Shown: positions 13,408-25,800 of the stretch, piece after piece
How positions within the stretch are numbered: the first letter of the stretch is position 1
Layout: each line of letters begins with the position of its first letter
From: Paraescarpia echinospica
Lineage: Eukaryota; Annelida; Polychaeta; Sabellida; Siboglinidae
DNA: 64,000 nucleotides
Reading direction: 5' to 3'
Assembly: GCA_020002185.1 (NCBI GenBank)
Contig: CM034531.1
Location: 87,149,759 to 87,213,758, forward strand
The notes under the pieces: model-generated
What the model saw: only the letters and a program-made list of their open reading frames with translations
What the model was told of the DNA's origin: nothing
The model's database searches: none
Translations under genes and position numbers: made by a program

Positions 13408-14366
13408 TGACACTTAGCAGGTGTTCTCACAGCAGAATTATGCTATTTTGGTACATTTTAAGGGAATCACTATGTCAGCATACATATAATGATATAGTGT
13501 TAGTCATTATTTGGTGTATTCATTTATAATTTATAATTGGTTGTATATAAGTTACTGAGTCGTGTTAGTTAGTGCAATGATGTGCAGTATTATATTCCAC
13601 TTGCTTGTTTATTTATAGACAGTGCATGGTGTGATTGCACTGAGCAGTGCTCAGGCACTGTGTTATAGACTGCAGTTCCCAGTTAGGGTGAGCATTGTTA
13701 CCTTCAATGTCATGGTGTATTACTAATTGGTTAGAAACAATTAATCTGACAGTAATATACAACGGTATTAAAGAATTAGAGACAATGCAGTTACACATGC
13801 GTTTAGTATTGATTAATGGACTCGTATTCTATGTGGATGATGAAGCGTTACATGATGATAATGGTCATGTATACGTACCGATGCTTTATTATGCATAGAT
13901 GAGTGTCTCATATACATGTGTTTAAGTATAGAAGTATTACAACCGAGTTTATACTTTATGGACATTTTATACTGATTTGATACTATGTTAATGATACTAA
14001 GGATGCATTTGAATGTATTTCTTGATTTGGGAATACAATGTTTAAACTAATATAGACCTATGTGTTATTGATAGTAAGTCCGTCAAGGAGTATTGCCGTT
14101 TGGATATCTAGTTACAAATATCACAGGTGCTAGCCTGCTATTTGTTATCTGAGATGATTTATATGCAATTTAACTGTATAAAAGTTATGCAAGGAATATT
14201 ATGTTTAACGCTGTTGTTGAATGATCCTTTGTGTCCGTTGTTGCACTTGTAGTAATCATATGTTATTATGTTGCAGGTTCTATTTTGTATTTTAGATCTA
14301 TAACACAATAAATGATATTCATCATTTAACCGTGTTGCCTGTCTTCGTGGTAAATCTCCCGCTACA
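13126..14366 (+). mobile_element. Possible solo LTR
   Basis: The right end has LTR-like architecture: AATAAA near 14310, then a short GC-richer tail ending CTCCCGCTACA at about 14366. Possible left ends are TGTGATGTGTCTGC at about 13129 or TGTTGACTGTC at about 13185. No matching copy is in the window and no clear target duplication was found, so this is tentative. It contains the TA repeat at 13371. Confidence 0.3.
13371..13408. repeat. (TA)n microsatellite
   Basis: About 38 bp of TA repeat. A short ACTT tetranucleotide run lies just upstream at 13326-13350. Confidence 0.95.
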
Positions 14367-15904
<1,538 letters not shown>

Positions 15905-17757
15905 CCAATAGGTCTCTGGTTAAGAGCTTGTCACGGGGGATCGGTTCAACACCACTGTTAGAGTCAGGCAGGGTTGTCTCCTCTCTTCATCAATGTCTTC
16001 CACGAATATATAATACCATGCCTTGAAGGTCACACGGGCACGATATGTATTGGTGATAACAAAACGACGACAAACTAGCAGTTGGTTAGTGATGTCGACG
16101 TCCTCGCTAATGAAACCTCTTCAGCCTTTCTCTGCGGCTGATCTGTCTCGAGAAGCATGTTGCCTGTTGGTCCTTGTAGCACCGTATTTTGTTTCTACCA
16201 GATGTTATGTGTTGACGTCACGTCCGGTGTGAAGCATAGCCCGCCAGCTGGGCCTGGCAGCAGCAGTCCATGTCGGGGTCAGGACACTGTTAGACTTCCA
16301 GCTTGGAAAAAATACAGTATATGTTTGGGAAATTAGTTTTTTTTACAATATTCACCTGCTCTGACATAAGTGCATTTGAGTAGTCAGATTTGTAGATGTG
16401 ATTGCAGAAGTTGTTGACAGTAAAATGGTGTATTTTTAGCTGATTTTACTAAGCGGAAGGGTATTTGGCAGCAATTTGGCTAGTTGACCCTTTAGCCGGA
16501 TTACTGCCTGCATCCATTTGTAGATAGTGACGGGTGTCATTCATACAGGCATTTTGTAAGAGCTAGAAACATTAGATTTTGATTAAACTCGACCAGCATG
16601 TCAATGAGATGATGATAACGGCAGGTGAGAAGTTTAATACATTTTCTAGGTCACGTTTTCTTATAATCAGACAAAACGTTAACATGGTCGCCAATGGGAA
16701 AACTATCAGTGTGCTGACCCCTGTCCGTAGGCTGGTGTGCGTTGGGTGCGGACGCATCCCCTCCGCTGAAGCAAAATAGTTTCGCTTGGGGGAGAACTTC
16801 CGCTTGGACGGAACTAGTTTTGCTTAATTTTAAATCGCGACGTATAAATAAACGAACTGAGACGCGGACAAACATTTTGAATGGCACCGCGAAAAATTAC
16901 CAGCTGCCAGCCCCTCCCTGCGACACCACGAAACAACTGCAACACCTCCTACCCCATTGGTGAGACCCCGAAAATTAGTCAGCACTACCCTCTCTCTCCT
17001 CGCGACACCGCAAAAAAATCTCCAACATTAACAATCCCCAACGTCATGACCGGCAGCGGCTGCGGCTCCGGTTCAAATATGATGGATGTTTATGAAATAT
17101 GTTGAATCCCAGGCAGAAAAAAGGCACGCACGTCCAAATCAACCACGCCAGTCAATTGGACGGATATCTGTCAGTGGGGAGAAACTGGAGAAGGTTGCCT
17201 CAAATATCTGGGTGCAACACTATCGGATATGTGATCAAAACATCATAAGTTATTTCAATGGTTGCTCAACCCCCCGCAGCGTAGACAGGACATAAACCAC
17301 TATGGGAACAAAAGACATCATCATAGCAACAAAAATGTTGCATGATATGTTCATTATATATTTATTTATGCATACTGTCAAAGACGTGAACCCTATTTTA
17401 TAGAGCTTAACAAAGACTGACATCCTATCGCAACATCCAACGCATCCTATAGGCTTTCACGTACCACGAGCACAGACGAGGGAATTCGCAGTATAATCAC
17501 CCAACACGTCGGGCAACGCGGATATATATATCCTATCTGTAGCAATATGACAACAAGTGGCATGGCATGGACATAGACGAGACCAACTTGTCTGGCAAAA
17601 ACGATCCTGCGAGGCACAACGGGAGGCAGAAGAAAGATAGGCCGAGAAAGAAAGAATTGGATGGATAAGATCAGAGAATGGACATGTCTTGATTTCTACG
17701 AAACACAACTTGCGGCAAAGAGCCGTCAAAGAAGGACACAGATTGCAGGCCCGTAGT
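15905..17757 (+). mobile_element. Non-LTR retrotransposon (LINE) relic, interrupted
   Basis: Pieces of a LINE reverse transcriptase appear in order on the plus strand. Near 15955 there is VRVRQGCLLS, then EGHTGTICIGD and a degenerate catalytic region reading VSDVDVLANE. Past the inserted MITE, near 17160-17240, come ISVSGEKLEKV and, one frame away, CLKYLGATLS. The C-terminus at 17604-17755 reads KTILRGTTGGRRKIGRERKNW and KIREWTCLDF before a TAG. Frameshifts and insertions make it non-functional. The layout matches 'endonuclease-reverse transcriptase' type LINEs; the clade was not resolved. The piece at 16735-17080 is foreign to the LINE and unidentified. Confidence 0.75.
16240..16732 (+). mobile_element. 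MITE-like family R1, copy 2
   Basis: The interior matches the complete copy at 12646-13125 in reverse orientation. Shared blocks are CATAAGTGCATTTGAGTAGTC, AGGTCACGTTTTCTTATAAT and GCCAATGGGAAAAC. The terminal repeats are eroded (GTCCGTAGG at the right). It lies inside the LINE relic and is therefore younger than it. Confidence 0.75.
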
Positions 17758-17774
17758 GTGGTTGATTCGTTGGG

Positions 17775-17945
17775 ACCTGCGATGGCACCCCTTCATCCAA
17801 CTGCATCCCCTTGATGTTCTTTAAGAACCTCCAATTGTGTAACCTTGACGAACATCAAAACATAAACATACAACTGTATCCCCCTTGAAGCTCACCAGAA
17901 ACCTCCTGTTGCACCCATTGAGGTTTACAAAAAAGGCAACAGGTC
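17775..17945 (-). repeat. Dispersed repeat family R2, copy 3
   Basis: On the plus strand it has CATCCCCTTGATGTTCTTTAAGAACC and CCCCCTTGAAGCTCACCAGAAACC, the reverse complement of the 3' block of the copies at 4783 and 7030. Confidence 0.55.
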
Positions 17946-18035
17946 ATGTGACAGGTAGGTCAGTTGTGCGACTTCAAGGAGTAACTAACCCATGCACCTA
18001 TGCGTACATTAACGGCGCAGGAAATTAACAGAACA

Positions 18036-18295
18036 TGTTGTAGCGTCAAAGTAACAGAAAAACAACTCACTGGTGAAGAGAGAGAACGTTTTAATTACAG
18101 CACTGACACACACGTCGCTTTACGTCTGACTGCCCGCAACCCGCCAGTCTTCCACATACAGGTCAACCTCGCATAATGTCATTGCATAATAACGCGGCAT
18201 TGTGCCAACGTCGCAGCCGACGACGACCGCCGAACAATAAAGGACACGCCCAAAATACACTGCACTTCTAAGCCACACTGCACTTCTACACAACA
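18036..18295 (-). mobile_element. 3' LTR of second Ty3/Gypsy element
   Basis: A 260-bp LTR with inverted ends: on the minus strand it starts TGTTGTGTAG and ends CTACAACA. Immediately upstream of it on the minus strand lies a polypurine tract, AATCAGGGGGCAG, at 18296-18308. Part of it (18151-18283) is repeated at 20283-20415 with about four substitutions in roughly 137 bp. That identifies the second copy as the remains of the 5' LTR. Confidence 0.8.
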
Positions 18296-18360
18296 CTGCC
18301 CCCTGATTTTCAGAACATCATATACATCATGGTTCATAACAATCTGGGACATCATATACA

Positions 18361-20277
18361 TCATGGTTCATAACGATCTGGGGGTCGTCTCTCCCGGGAG
18401 CTTCGCCTGGGCAGAGGTCGGTCTACCTCTTCCTCACTGTCAGAAAACTCCCCCTCAGATCCTTGACGCGCAGGAAGCCGCGGAAGATCTTCGTCACTGA
18501 ATGTATGCGCCCTCTCGGGAGGAGCAGCCTCCGGTGGTACAGCCGAGCGTAGGTCGCGTACGTGTCGTGGCATACCATCCACCTCCATTGTGTGATCGGA
18601 GATCACTCCCGTCACAATTCCCAACTTGAACTTCGTGTGACACCGGTTCTCTGATGGCTTCACCCATACGGCGTCTCCAACGTCATATGGACTGTCGATT
18701 GCGCCTGGCTCATTGTGTAGTACGCGGTCGATTCCAAGCACTCGTATCTCGTAGTTGTAGAGTTTGTTCGCAGGGGCAGTTGCCGGGTCGACATCATCTT
18801 TCGGCGCCACATTGTACCAATAAACGGCCTCCGCAAACTGCTTAAACGCACCACTGCGGAAGGCCGTGTCGTTGTCCGTGAGCAGCTCCAGCGGCGCCCC
18901 ACGCTCGAAGAACACCAACTCAAGCTGCTGAATAACACTGTCAGTGTCCTGTCGTTGCAGGCTTCGCCAAACGGCGAACCGTGTCGACCCGCAGTCAATT
19001 AGAGTTAGGTAATGACAGCCCTTGACATGGGTCACGTCCATACCAACCCTGTGCCAGATCTCATCAACATTCACCTCTCCCTTAGCCCACTTTACAGGAG
19101 CTGGGTCGATAGACTGGCAAACTTGACAGGCTTTAACAACTCGCTGCACCTCCTTCCTGGTCACCGCCGGGCTCAGCTTTCGCGAGAAATATAGCGTGCG
19201 CTTAATTCCATGATGCCCGGTGACCTCGTGAATTCTAGCAATCCTTTCATCAGGCAGAGGGTCAACGGCACCGTCGCACACAGCAAAAGTCGGCTTCTCG
19301 CACATGTTTGGCTTTCCAAGCCATTTCTGAGGCACACGTGTCAGAGCGTCGGCCCGATTACATTCTGACCGGACAAGTTCGATGTCCAGGGCCAGACCAT
19401 ATTCGTCTACCAGTGCCTTGATTGTTTTAACACGTCTACGAATCAACACCTCACTGGATGCCTTGGTCTTCAAACGGACTTTTCCGCTCAGGGCGTTCAA
19501 GATCCAGTGATAAACAGTTAGAGAATCAGTTCGCAGGTGCAGCTTCTTCAACTTCCACGCGAGCGCCGCATTGACTCCTTTTATCACTGCGTCCAGTTCA
19601 GCCATATTGATGTGGGAGGAGGCATCTTCGGACCGCAGCCAGCTCGCATCTTCCACCACGTGACCGTCCACCTCAATCGCGACGCCCAGTGCCAAGGAAC
19701 TTGCGTCCACCCACACCGTCGCCTCCTCACCAACGACATCCCATCGACCTTTTGCTGGATCATCCTGTTTCACTCTTCGAACCGTGTCTTCCAGCATTGC
19801 GCGCAGCGACTCATCATAGACCTCCTCATCCCACGTGCTGGTCAACGAATTGGCCCTCCGTTTGATGAACGCCGTTGCAACCCGGAGCCAGCCTCACACC
19901 GGCAAGTGACCGACGAGCTTTCCACAAAACGAGAACTCTGAGCGCCTCGTCAGTGTGTCCGGAACCTCGCCGAACACGTTGTTGCGCTTCCAACGCAGCT
20001 CTCCTCGCTTCCCCCAAACTTCCAGGCCCAACACTCTAGCTCCGTCAGCCACACGTTCCGCTGGTTTACATTCAAGTCCGTACGACGCATTTAACTGAGG
20101 CCACGTCCTCGTTTACGAAAATGTCATCAAGGTAAGACGAAGTGGCACGGTCGACAGTCTCGTCCTGCGTCAGCACCGCGGTAAGCACGGATTTCATAAC
20201 ACTGGGCGCCACATTCAAACCAAACCCCAACCTCGTGAGGCAGTACCTTTGCCCACGAAAGATCACAGTTTGGAAGG
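18361..20277 (-). mobile_element. Ty3/Gypsy pol relic: partial RT, RNase H, integrase
   Basis: The minus-strand frame 19845-18361 (494 codons) carries RNase H with its acidic set (WVDASS D47, MAELDA E83, LRTDS D107, RADALTR D166). Integrase follows: an HHCC zinc finger (H206, H211, C240, C243) and catalytic-core D270 (GMDVTH) and D324 (LLTDND). After residue 340 the sequence jumps from FKQFAEA to VYWYNVAPKD. The segment that should carry the third catalytic residue, Glu, is gone, so the integrase is dead. The C-terminus is Arg-rich (RRSSRERRPPDRY). Upstream, 20266-20072 holds the RT motif SSYLDDI, followed by a frameshift near 20080, and a TGA interrupts the frame at about 19893. The N-terminal half of RT, protease and gag are missing. 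Confidence 0.85.
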
Positions 20278-20278
20278 G

Positions 20279-20425
20279 CCACAGTCTTCCACATACAGGT
20301 CAACCTCGCATAATGTCATTGCATAACAACGCGGCATTGTGTCAACGTCGCCGCCGACGACGACCGCCGAACAATAAAGGACACGCCCAAAATACACTGC
20401 ACTTCTAAGACACACTGCATGTGTG
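20279..20425 (-). mobile_element. Truncated 5' LTR fused to RT
   Basis: It matches 18151-18283 of the 3' LTR nearly base for base, but begins directly after RT coding sequence and lacks the last 12-13 bases of the LTR outer end. The junction near 20279 shows that an internal deletion removed half of the 5' LTR, the primer site, gag and early pol. Confidence 0.8.
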
Positions 20426-21499
20426 GACTGAATTTCGCACAGAGTCACACCCATCAAGTAACGGTAACTAATTGGTTCAGTCATCCGAAGGAATGCTTCT
20501 GATGAATTATTCTAGGGGTTGCTGTCCGGCCGCTGATCTGATGGCAATCACAAACGGCGTGGTGTCAGTGCCGTGGGCAAAACATTCACCCACCTATCTC
20601 GGCGGATGTTACTTTCATTGGCGCATTCTACGCATCCTACCAGTGAAACGAAGCAACACGATGCCAAACCAATTAGTTACAGTACATTTTTCCAAGAAAC
20701 AGCACGACAAAAAGTTACACCAATTTGATTTGTTATATTAATTATTACAATAAATGCTAAGTACTATTTTAAATGGTTTCATAACAAAGGTACTTTAACT
20801 TACTAACAATGTGAAATAGCTATTCACATGTCACATAACGTTTCCTACGACAGGCGGCATTAAATAATGCGAACAATATTGTGACCTACGCATTTTCTAA
20901 TCCTATGTCACGTTCAATGTGGGGCAAAGTGCCGGGGGGGGGGGCGCTTTGCCCCACATGATGAAATTTGCCAAATGCGTTTGACTGTCACTAGAATGAT
21001 AGTTTGTGTTTCTTATGTCGTTACCACAGATCTGTAATGTTGATACTCTTTAGATAAGATAAGTGCACATGTCAATTATGTGAACCGTTTCTGCCCTAGC
21101 GGAAAATAAACATGGACCAAATCGTCTTTGTGGCTAAAAAGGGGTCGCTTTGCCCCACACTATATTATGTTGTTATAAATAACATAAATAATCATAAGCG
21201 AAAAATCCACATCATTTGATGAGATTAGGTAGGCCTGTCACCTAACACGCACGCACGCGCACACACGTGTACAGTCGGTCCCCTCTTATACGGCCACCCG
21301 CCTGCAACGGCCATCTTCGCTTTGTAATAATCGTTTTGGCTTTGGAGGACTTTAACACATTATAAACGATGCATTGTGAAGAAAATTTGCCAAGAAACAT
21401 AAAAACTATGATATGTAATGCAAGCGTGCAGTTGATAGTAAACAAGTGTGTGTCACCTGATACAACAGTGTTTAGAAGGTTAAACGTAATGGAGATATA
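20426..21499. other. Intergenic, with a poly-G stem-loop
   Basis: No gene is recognised. It holds the inverted repeat at 20917-20959 and a further copy of its GCTTTGCCCCACA half at about 21147-21160. Confidence 0.5.
20917..20959. repeat. Perfect 13-bp inverted repeat around a poly-G loop
   Basis: ATGTGGGGCAAAG (20917-20929) and CTTTGCCCCACAT (20947-20959) are exact reverse complements. The 17-nt loop consists mainly of a run of G. Confidence 0.9.
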
Positions 21500-22180
21500 C
21501 TGCATTTACAGATTGTTCAAATTGTCTGAAAAGTGGCAAATGTTGTTCAATTTTGAGAAATATAAATGCCTTGATCCACGAATATGTACAATATACAATG
21601 GGGTGAGGGGTACTGTACTAAGTACTACTGTAAACGAAAAGGACTTAGGGTTAATCATTAGTGCTGATATGAAGGTTTCAGAGAAGTGCGGAATTCTAGC
21701 TTCAAAAGGAAATCAAATCCTTGGATTAATTAAGCGAAATGTAGCGTGTAAGGAAAAAGAACTAATAATACCGCTGTACAAAACCATAGTTATAGGCCTC
21801 ATTTAGAATATTGTATACAAGCGTGGAGGCCGGCCATATCGCAAGAAATATGTTTTTCTCAGTTAAGAAAGATTGAAGGACTAGAGGACATGAAGTTACA
21901 TTAGTAAAGGAGCAGTGTAGATTACATATAAGAAAGTTCTCATTTTCACAAAGGACTGTAAATGAATGGAACATATTATCTCCTGATTGTGTGGGTGCTA
22001 GTAGCGTGAATATGTTTAAAATTAAAATCAACACATACCTCAGAAGGGCGAGATACACGTAGATAAAAAGGGTTGGACTCTCGATAAGCCAAAAGGCTTC
22101 CTTGTCCACCTCACATCTAGAGTTAATTCTGTGAGTGGGCAATCTTGCTAAATCTTGTTAAATCTTGCCTCGCCAGCGTC
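21500..22180 (+). mobile_element. CR1-like LINE 3' fragment
   Basis: The plus-strand frame reads LSEKWQMLFNFEKYKCL, then VNEKDLGLIISADMKVSEKC, KGNQILGLIKRN and YKTIV, the C-terminal half of a non-LTR reverse transcriptase. An internal deletion then joins on the last part (SFSQRTVNEWN). The 3' end carries a repeated AATCTTG-type tail (AATCTTGCTAAATCTTGTTAAATC). The reverse-oriented fragment at 46868-47600 is the same family. Confidence 0.8.
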
Positions 22181-22394
22181 TATTTTTTTATTATAACAAA
22201 CAAGAAGTGGCAAAGTTTAAAATATACGAAGATAGGTGATCTTAACCCAAACAGAACCGCATTGCCGTTATATACTCGGAGTAAAACGTTGTACTGTGTC
22301 CAATGTTAAGAGCAGTACAAAACAAGTGCGTTAAATCCCACGTAAAAATAATTACAGATCCCTCTGTCTTGCAGACTGCTGAACCCAGGATAGC

Positions 22395-22773
22395 TTAGGG
22401 AGTCATGCCCCAGTTAGACTTCCTGTTTCGTTACAAACGAAAAATGGCCAGTATATTTTTGAGAAATAATTTTTTATAAAATTCACATACTCTGCCATAA
22501 GTGCATTTGAGTAGTCAGATTTCTATGTATGATTATAGAAGCTGTTGGCAGTAAAATTTTGTATTTTTAGCTGTTTTTACTAAACGGAAGGATATTTGGC
22601 ATACATTTGGGGAGAGCTAGAAATATCTAATTTTGACTAAACTCGACCAGCATGTGAATGATATGATGATAACAGCAAGTAAAAGTTTCAGAATGTTTGT
22701 AGGTCACGTTTTCTTACAATCATACAAAACGCGGCAACCAATGGGAAAACTAACTGTAGACTGACCCCTTAGG
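22395..22773 (+). mobile_element. MITE-like family R1, copy 3, abutting MRGBP
   Basis: It matches the copies at 12646 and 16240 along its length (TTAGACTTCC, CATAAGTGCATTTGAGTAGTC, AGGTCACGTTTTCTTACAAT, CCAATGGGAAAAC, CTGACCCCTTAGG). Its right end is about 27 bp before the MRGBP start codon, so the proximal promoter or 5' UTR of MRGBP lies in or next to transposon sequence. Confidence 0.75.
22738..22742 (+). promoter_or_regulatory. CCAAT box upstream of MRGBP
   Basis: CCAAT in the context GGCAACCAATGGGAAAAC, 58 bp upstream of the start codon and inside the right end of MITE copy 3. It is the only core element seen; no TATA box stands out. A role in transcription is inferred from position. 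Confidence 0.4.
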
Positions 22774-22799
22774 CTACACTGTTGTTCTCGAAGTCGAAG

Positions 22800-22881
22800 A
22801 TGGCGGAAGACGATTCTTCGTTGTGGAATGTGGATATGGAAGTTAGCCTCTTTCATGCAATGAGGCGACATAAACCAGTTG
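22800..22881 (+). CDS. MRGBP: MRGBP coding exon 1
   Basis: Starts at ATG and ends GTTG|GTATGT after 27 codons plus one base. Encodes the N-terminus MAEDDSSLWNVDMEVSLF and HAMRRHKPV. Confidence 0.93.
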
Positions 22882-25800
22882 GTATGTATTGATAATTGTG
22901 TGATCTTTTATGATAATTGTGTATATAACGTCATTCAGCCAACACTGTTATAATCAAAGCAGATAGAAATATCCGAAATCTTAATGTCGTGAGAGTGGGG
23001 CGATAATAGGGGTTATATATATTTTTAAATTAAAATATATCGGTGAATTTCAACTAAACAGCTCACATTGCTCACACCAACGCAAGCACAAACAATAAAG
23101 GTTACCAGAAATATTGTACTTTTAATTGATGATTAGAAATGACAATGTTCTGAGCTAATATTTCTTTTGCCTTTTTTGTTTATAATAGATTCCTAGCTAG
23201 ACTCCTAGACCTAGACTAGAGTCGAGATAGACCTTTAGATCTAAACTAGTCCTACATAATTACTCAGCAAAGTCCTACTATTGCGAGGTCTAGAATATTA
23301 CGTTGAAGCTGTATGTAGTGAGGGTTTATTTCAGAGTATCCTTCACAACGTAACGAGTCCACTACGTCTACAGGTACATATTTACCCCCTTCCGTGTCGT
23401 GTGGGATCTTTTTCTTCCCCTGGGCCTGGTATAGTTGTGTATGTCAATTTCACCATACGTCAACAGTCGCCATAATAACATATCGCACTACTGCCTATGT
23501 TTACCATTGGAACAGCGAAACTGAGGCGCTGTGAATGGAGCGTTCCGTGGTGAAGATGTTGCCGAACAAAAAGTTGGTTTTGACAAACTAAGCTAAGAAT
23601 AACCTGGTTGGTAATAATACATGTGATTAATAATATAACATGGAATATTTGCATGATAAGCTACAAAAATAAAAACCAATGTTACATACCTAGCATATAA
23701 TAATAACCGTACGTAACGCCACTATTTACACCAGCGTGTCTTCGCGGCAACACAATTTCGCCGTTTTAAAGTTGTAATTACTACACTCAAAACAATGTTT
23801 CGAACAGTTTGTTTCAACAAAGGAGATTAGATATATATGGTAGAGATTTAGAATATGAATATTTTATGGAAAAGTTTGTCCAGGTTTGTTATTAAAACAA
23901 TGTGTTCCTATTGTGTAAGGCGAAATTCGGGACATCCAGTATATCTAGACACTAAGTAGACCACTTCTAAAAGACCCAAGCACTGCCAGTGTGGGGTGAA
24001 TGATATGGCGGTCAGCAGCAGGATTGGAACCCTGGTTCCCCTTGACTGACAGTCCAGAACTCTACTGCTCCTCATCCTGAGATGAGTGATTGTCATAAGA
24101 CAATTTTCATCATGGTGCAGTACCCTGCTTGCTGGTTACCAATTTGTCTTGTAATACAACTATCTATGAACGGCTGACATAATTTTAATAAAATGGATCA
24201 GACACCTAAATATGAGCTAAAACATTCTTGCAATTGTTTTGCCATATTATATATGCCGAGACAGTTGTGGCAATGTTTCCTATGAAATTACAATAAAATA
24301 ATAACATTTTCAGATAGACATTTTGGTGTTCTTATGCTAACCAATTATTTCTGTTAAATATAATATATGTATGCATTATGTTTGGTATACATATAATGTT
24401 GAAATGTACATATATTTTGAAATACCAACTTATTTGTGTCATGTGGCTATGGCTAGAGCGTCGGACTTTCAGTCGAGAGAACCTAGGTTCGAACCTTGGG
24501 CAGGTTCGTTCATTTCACATTGCTCCGGTTCACTGAGCTGTCTGAATGAGTACCTGGCTAAAGAGAGTGGTGGATATTTGTGTACAAATAGTCTTTGAAC
24601 ACACATTACTTTGAACACACATTAATTACAGTGTGGTTCCCAGAGAAGTCGAGATAGTGTTCAATTGAACAGGTCTGCCAGGGAGTCGAATGCCTTGAGC
24701 AGAAGGACTGGATACTGTGTTATATAAGAACTTACCTATATTTAGTTATTTTTTATGTTTAACAAATGCTCAGTTTATGTGATGGGAATCCAATATCTAA
24801 TTTGTGGGGGGTCCCTGGCATTTTTCATTGAACACAGAGGGGTCCTAGAGGAAAACTTTTTGAGAACAGCTGTCATGGGGATAGAGCATGACTTCAGCAT
24901 TCCCTGAATCCTTTTAGGACGTCTATATAGCACTTTCTTTGCCCACCTCTTGAACACCAACCAGTCAGAGTCAGTTGACTGTAGAAGGGCACCTTTGATA
25001 TATGGTCATCTGTCATGCAGACCAAGTGACTGAATCATTGCAGTTGTGCATGGTGGATGTGAAACTGGATTTTGCAATTGTCCAGCACCTCAAACTTTGG
25101 TACCATGTCTTGCCATTTCATTCCTGCAATCTGCCATAGGCAGCGCATATGAAACTGCTCTAGTCATCTGATAAACAATAGGTACTATTCTTGAGTTTTC
25201 TGAAAACACCTGTATATGGTATATAAATTATATGTAAGTTGAAACTATCACTGAACATTTTGTAGCTACATACCATTTTTGTTTTTAGATTAATAGATTG
25301 CATTTCTAAAAACTGTTAAGTAACAAATTTGTTGTCTCAAAAAGGCTACTTTCTATTCCCAAATCGCATGTGTTCATTCAAAACTATTACAGCCTGTCTA
25401 CATAGCCAGTGAACCATGCATGTTTGTGCCTAAGCCGTCTTGAAAAACCAGGTAATGGATGGGAGGAAGTTTGTGTTGCATCCATGTAAGTTGTTTATAT
25501 AACAGCTGCATTTCGATGGATGACACAATTTGACACTTGTAAATGTTGTTTAAATGTCAGATAGCATAAATTGTAATTGGTCAAGAAATCGTTATAATCT
25601 ACTGAACATTGTCATTATGATTATGAATGTTCCACACCAACTGGCATAGAGGAAAACAAAATTTGTCGCAACTTCTCAGCTTTGCGACCGACATTCAAAT
25701 TCAAGATGATTTGGCCAGCACAATTGGTCAATCCTGCTGACTTACTGTAACTAATTACAGTTTCACTAAGTTTTATATCAGTATAAAGAACCTTGTAATA

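Noticed and set aside
18654..18998. Plus- and minus-strand frames within the Gypsy pol region.
   Set aside because: They are shadows of the RNase H-integrase frame.
24443..24515. Possible tRNA gene with A and B boxes.
   Set aside because: The arms do not fold into a clean cloverleaf and the SINE body follows directly; other copies share that body.
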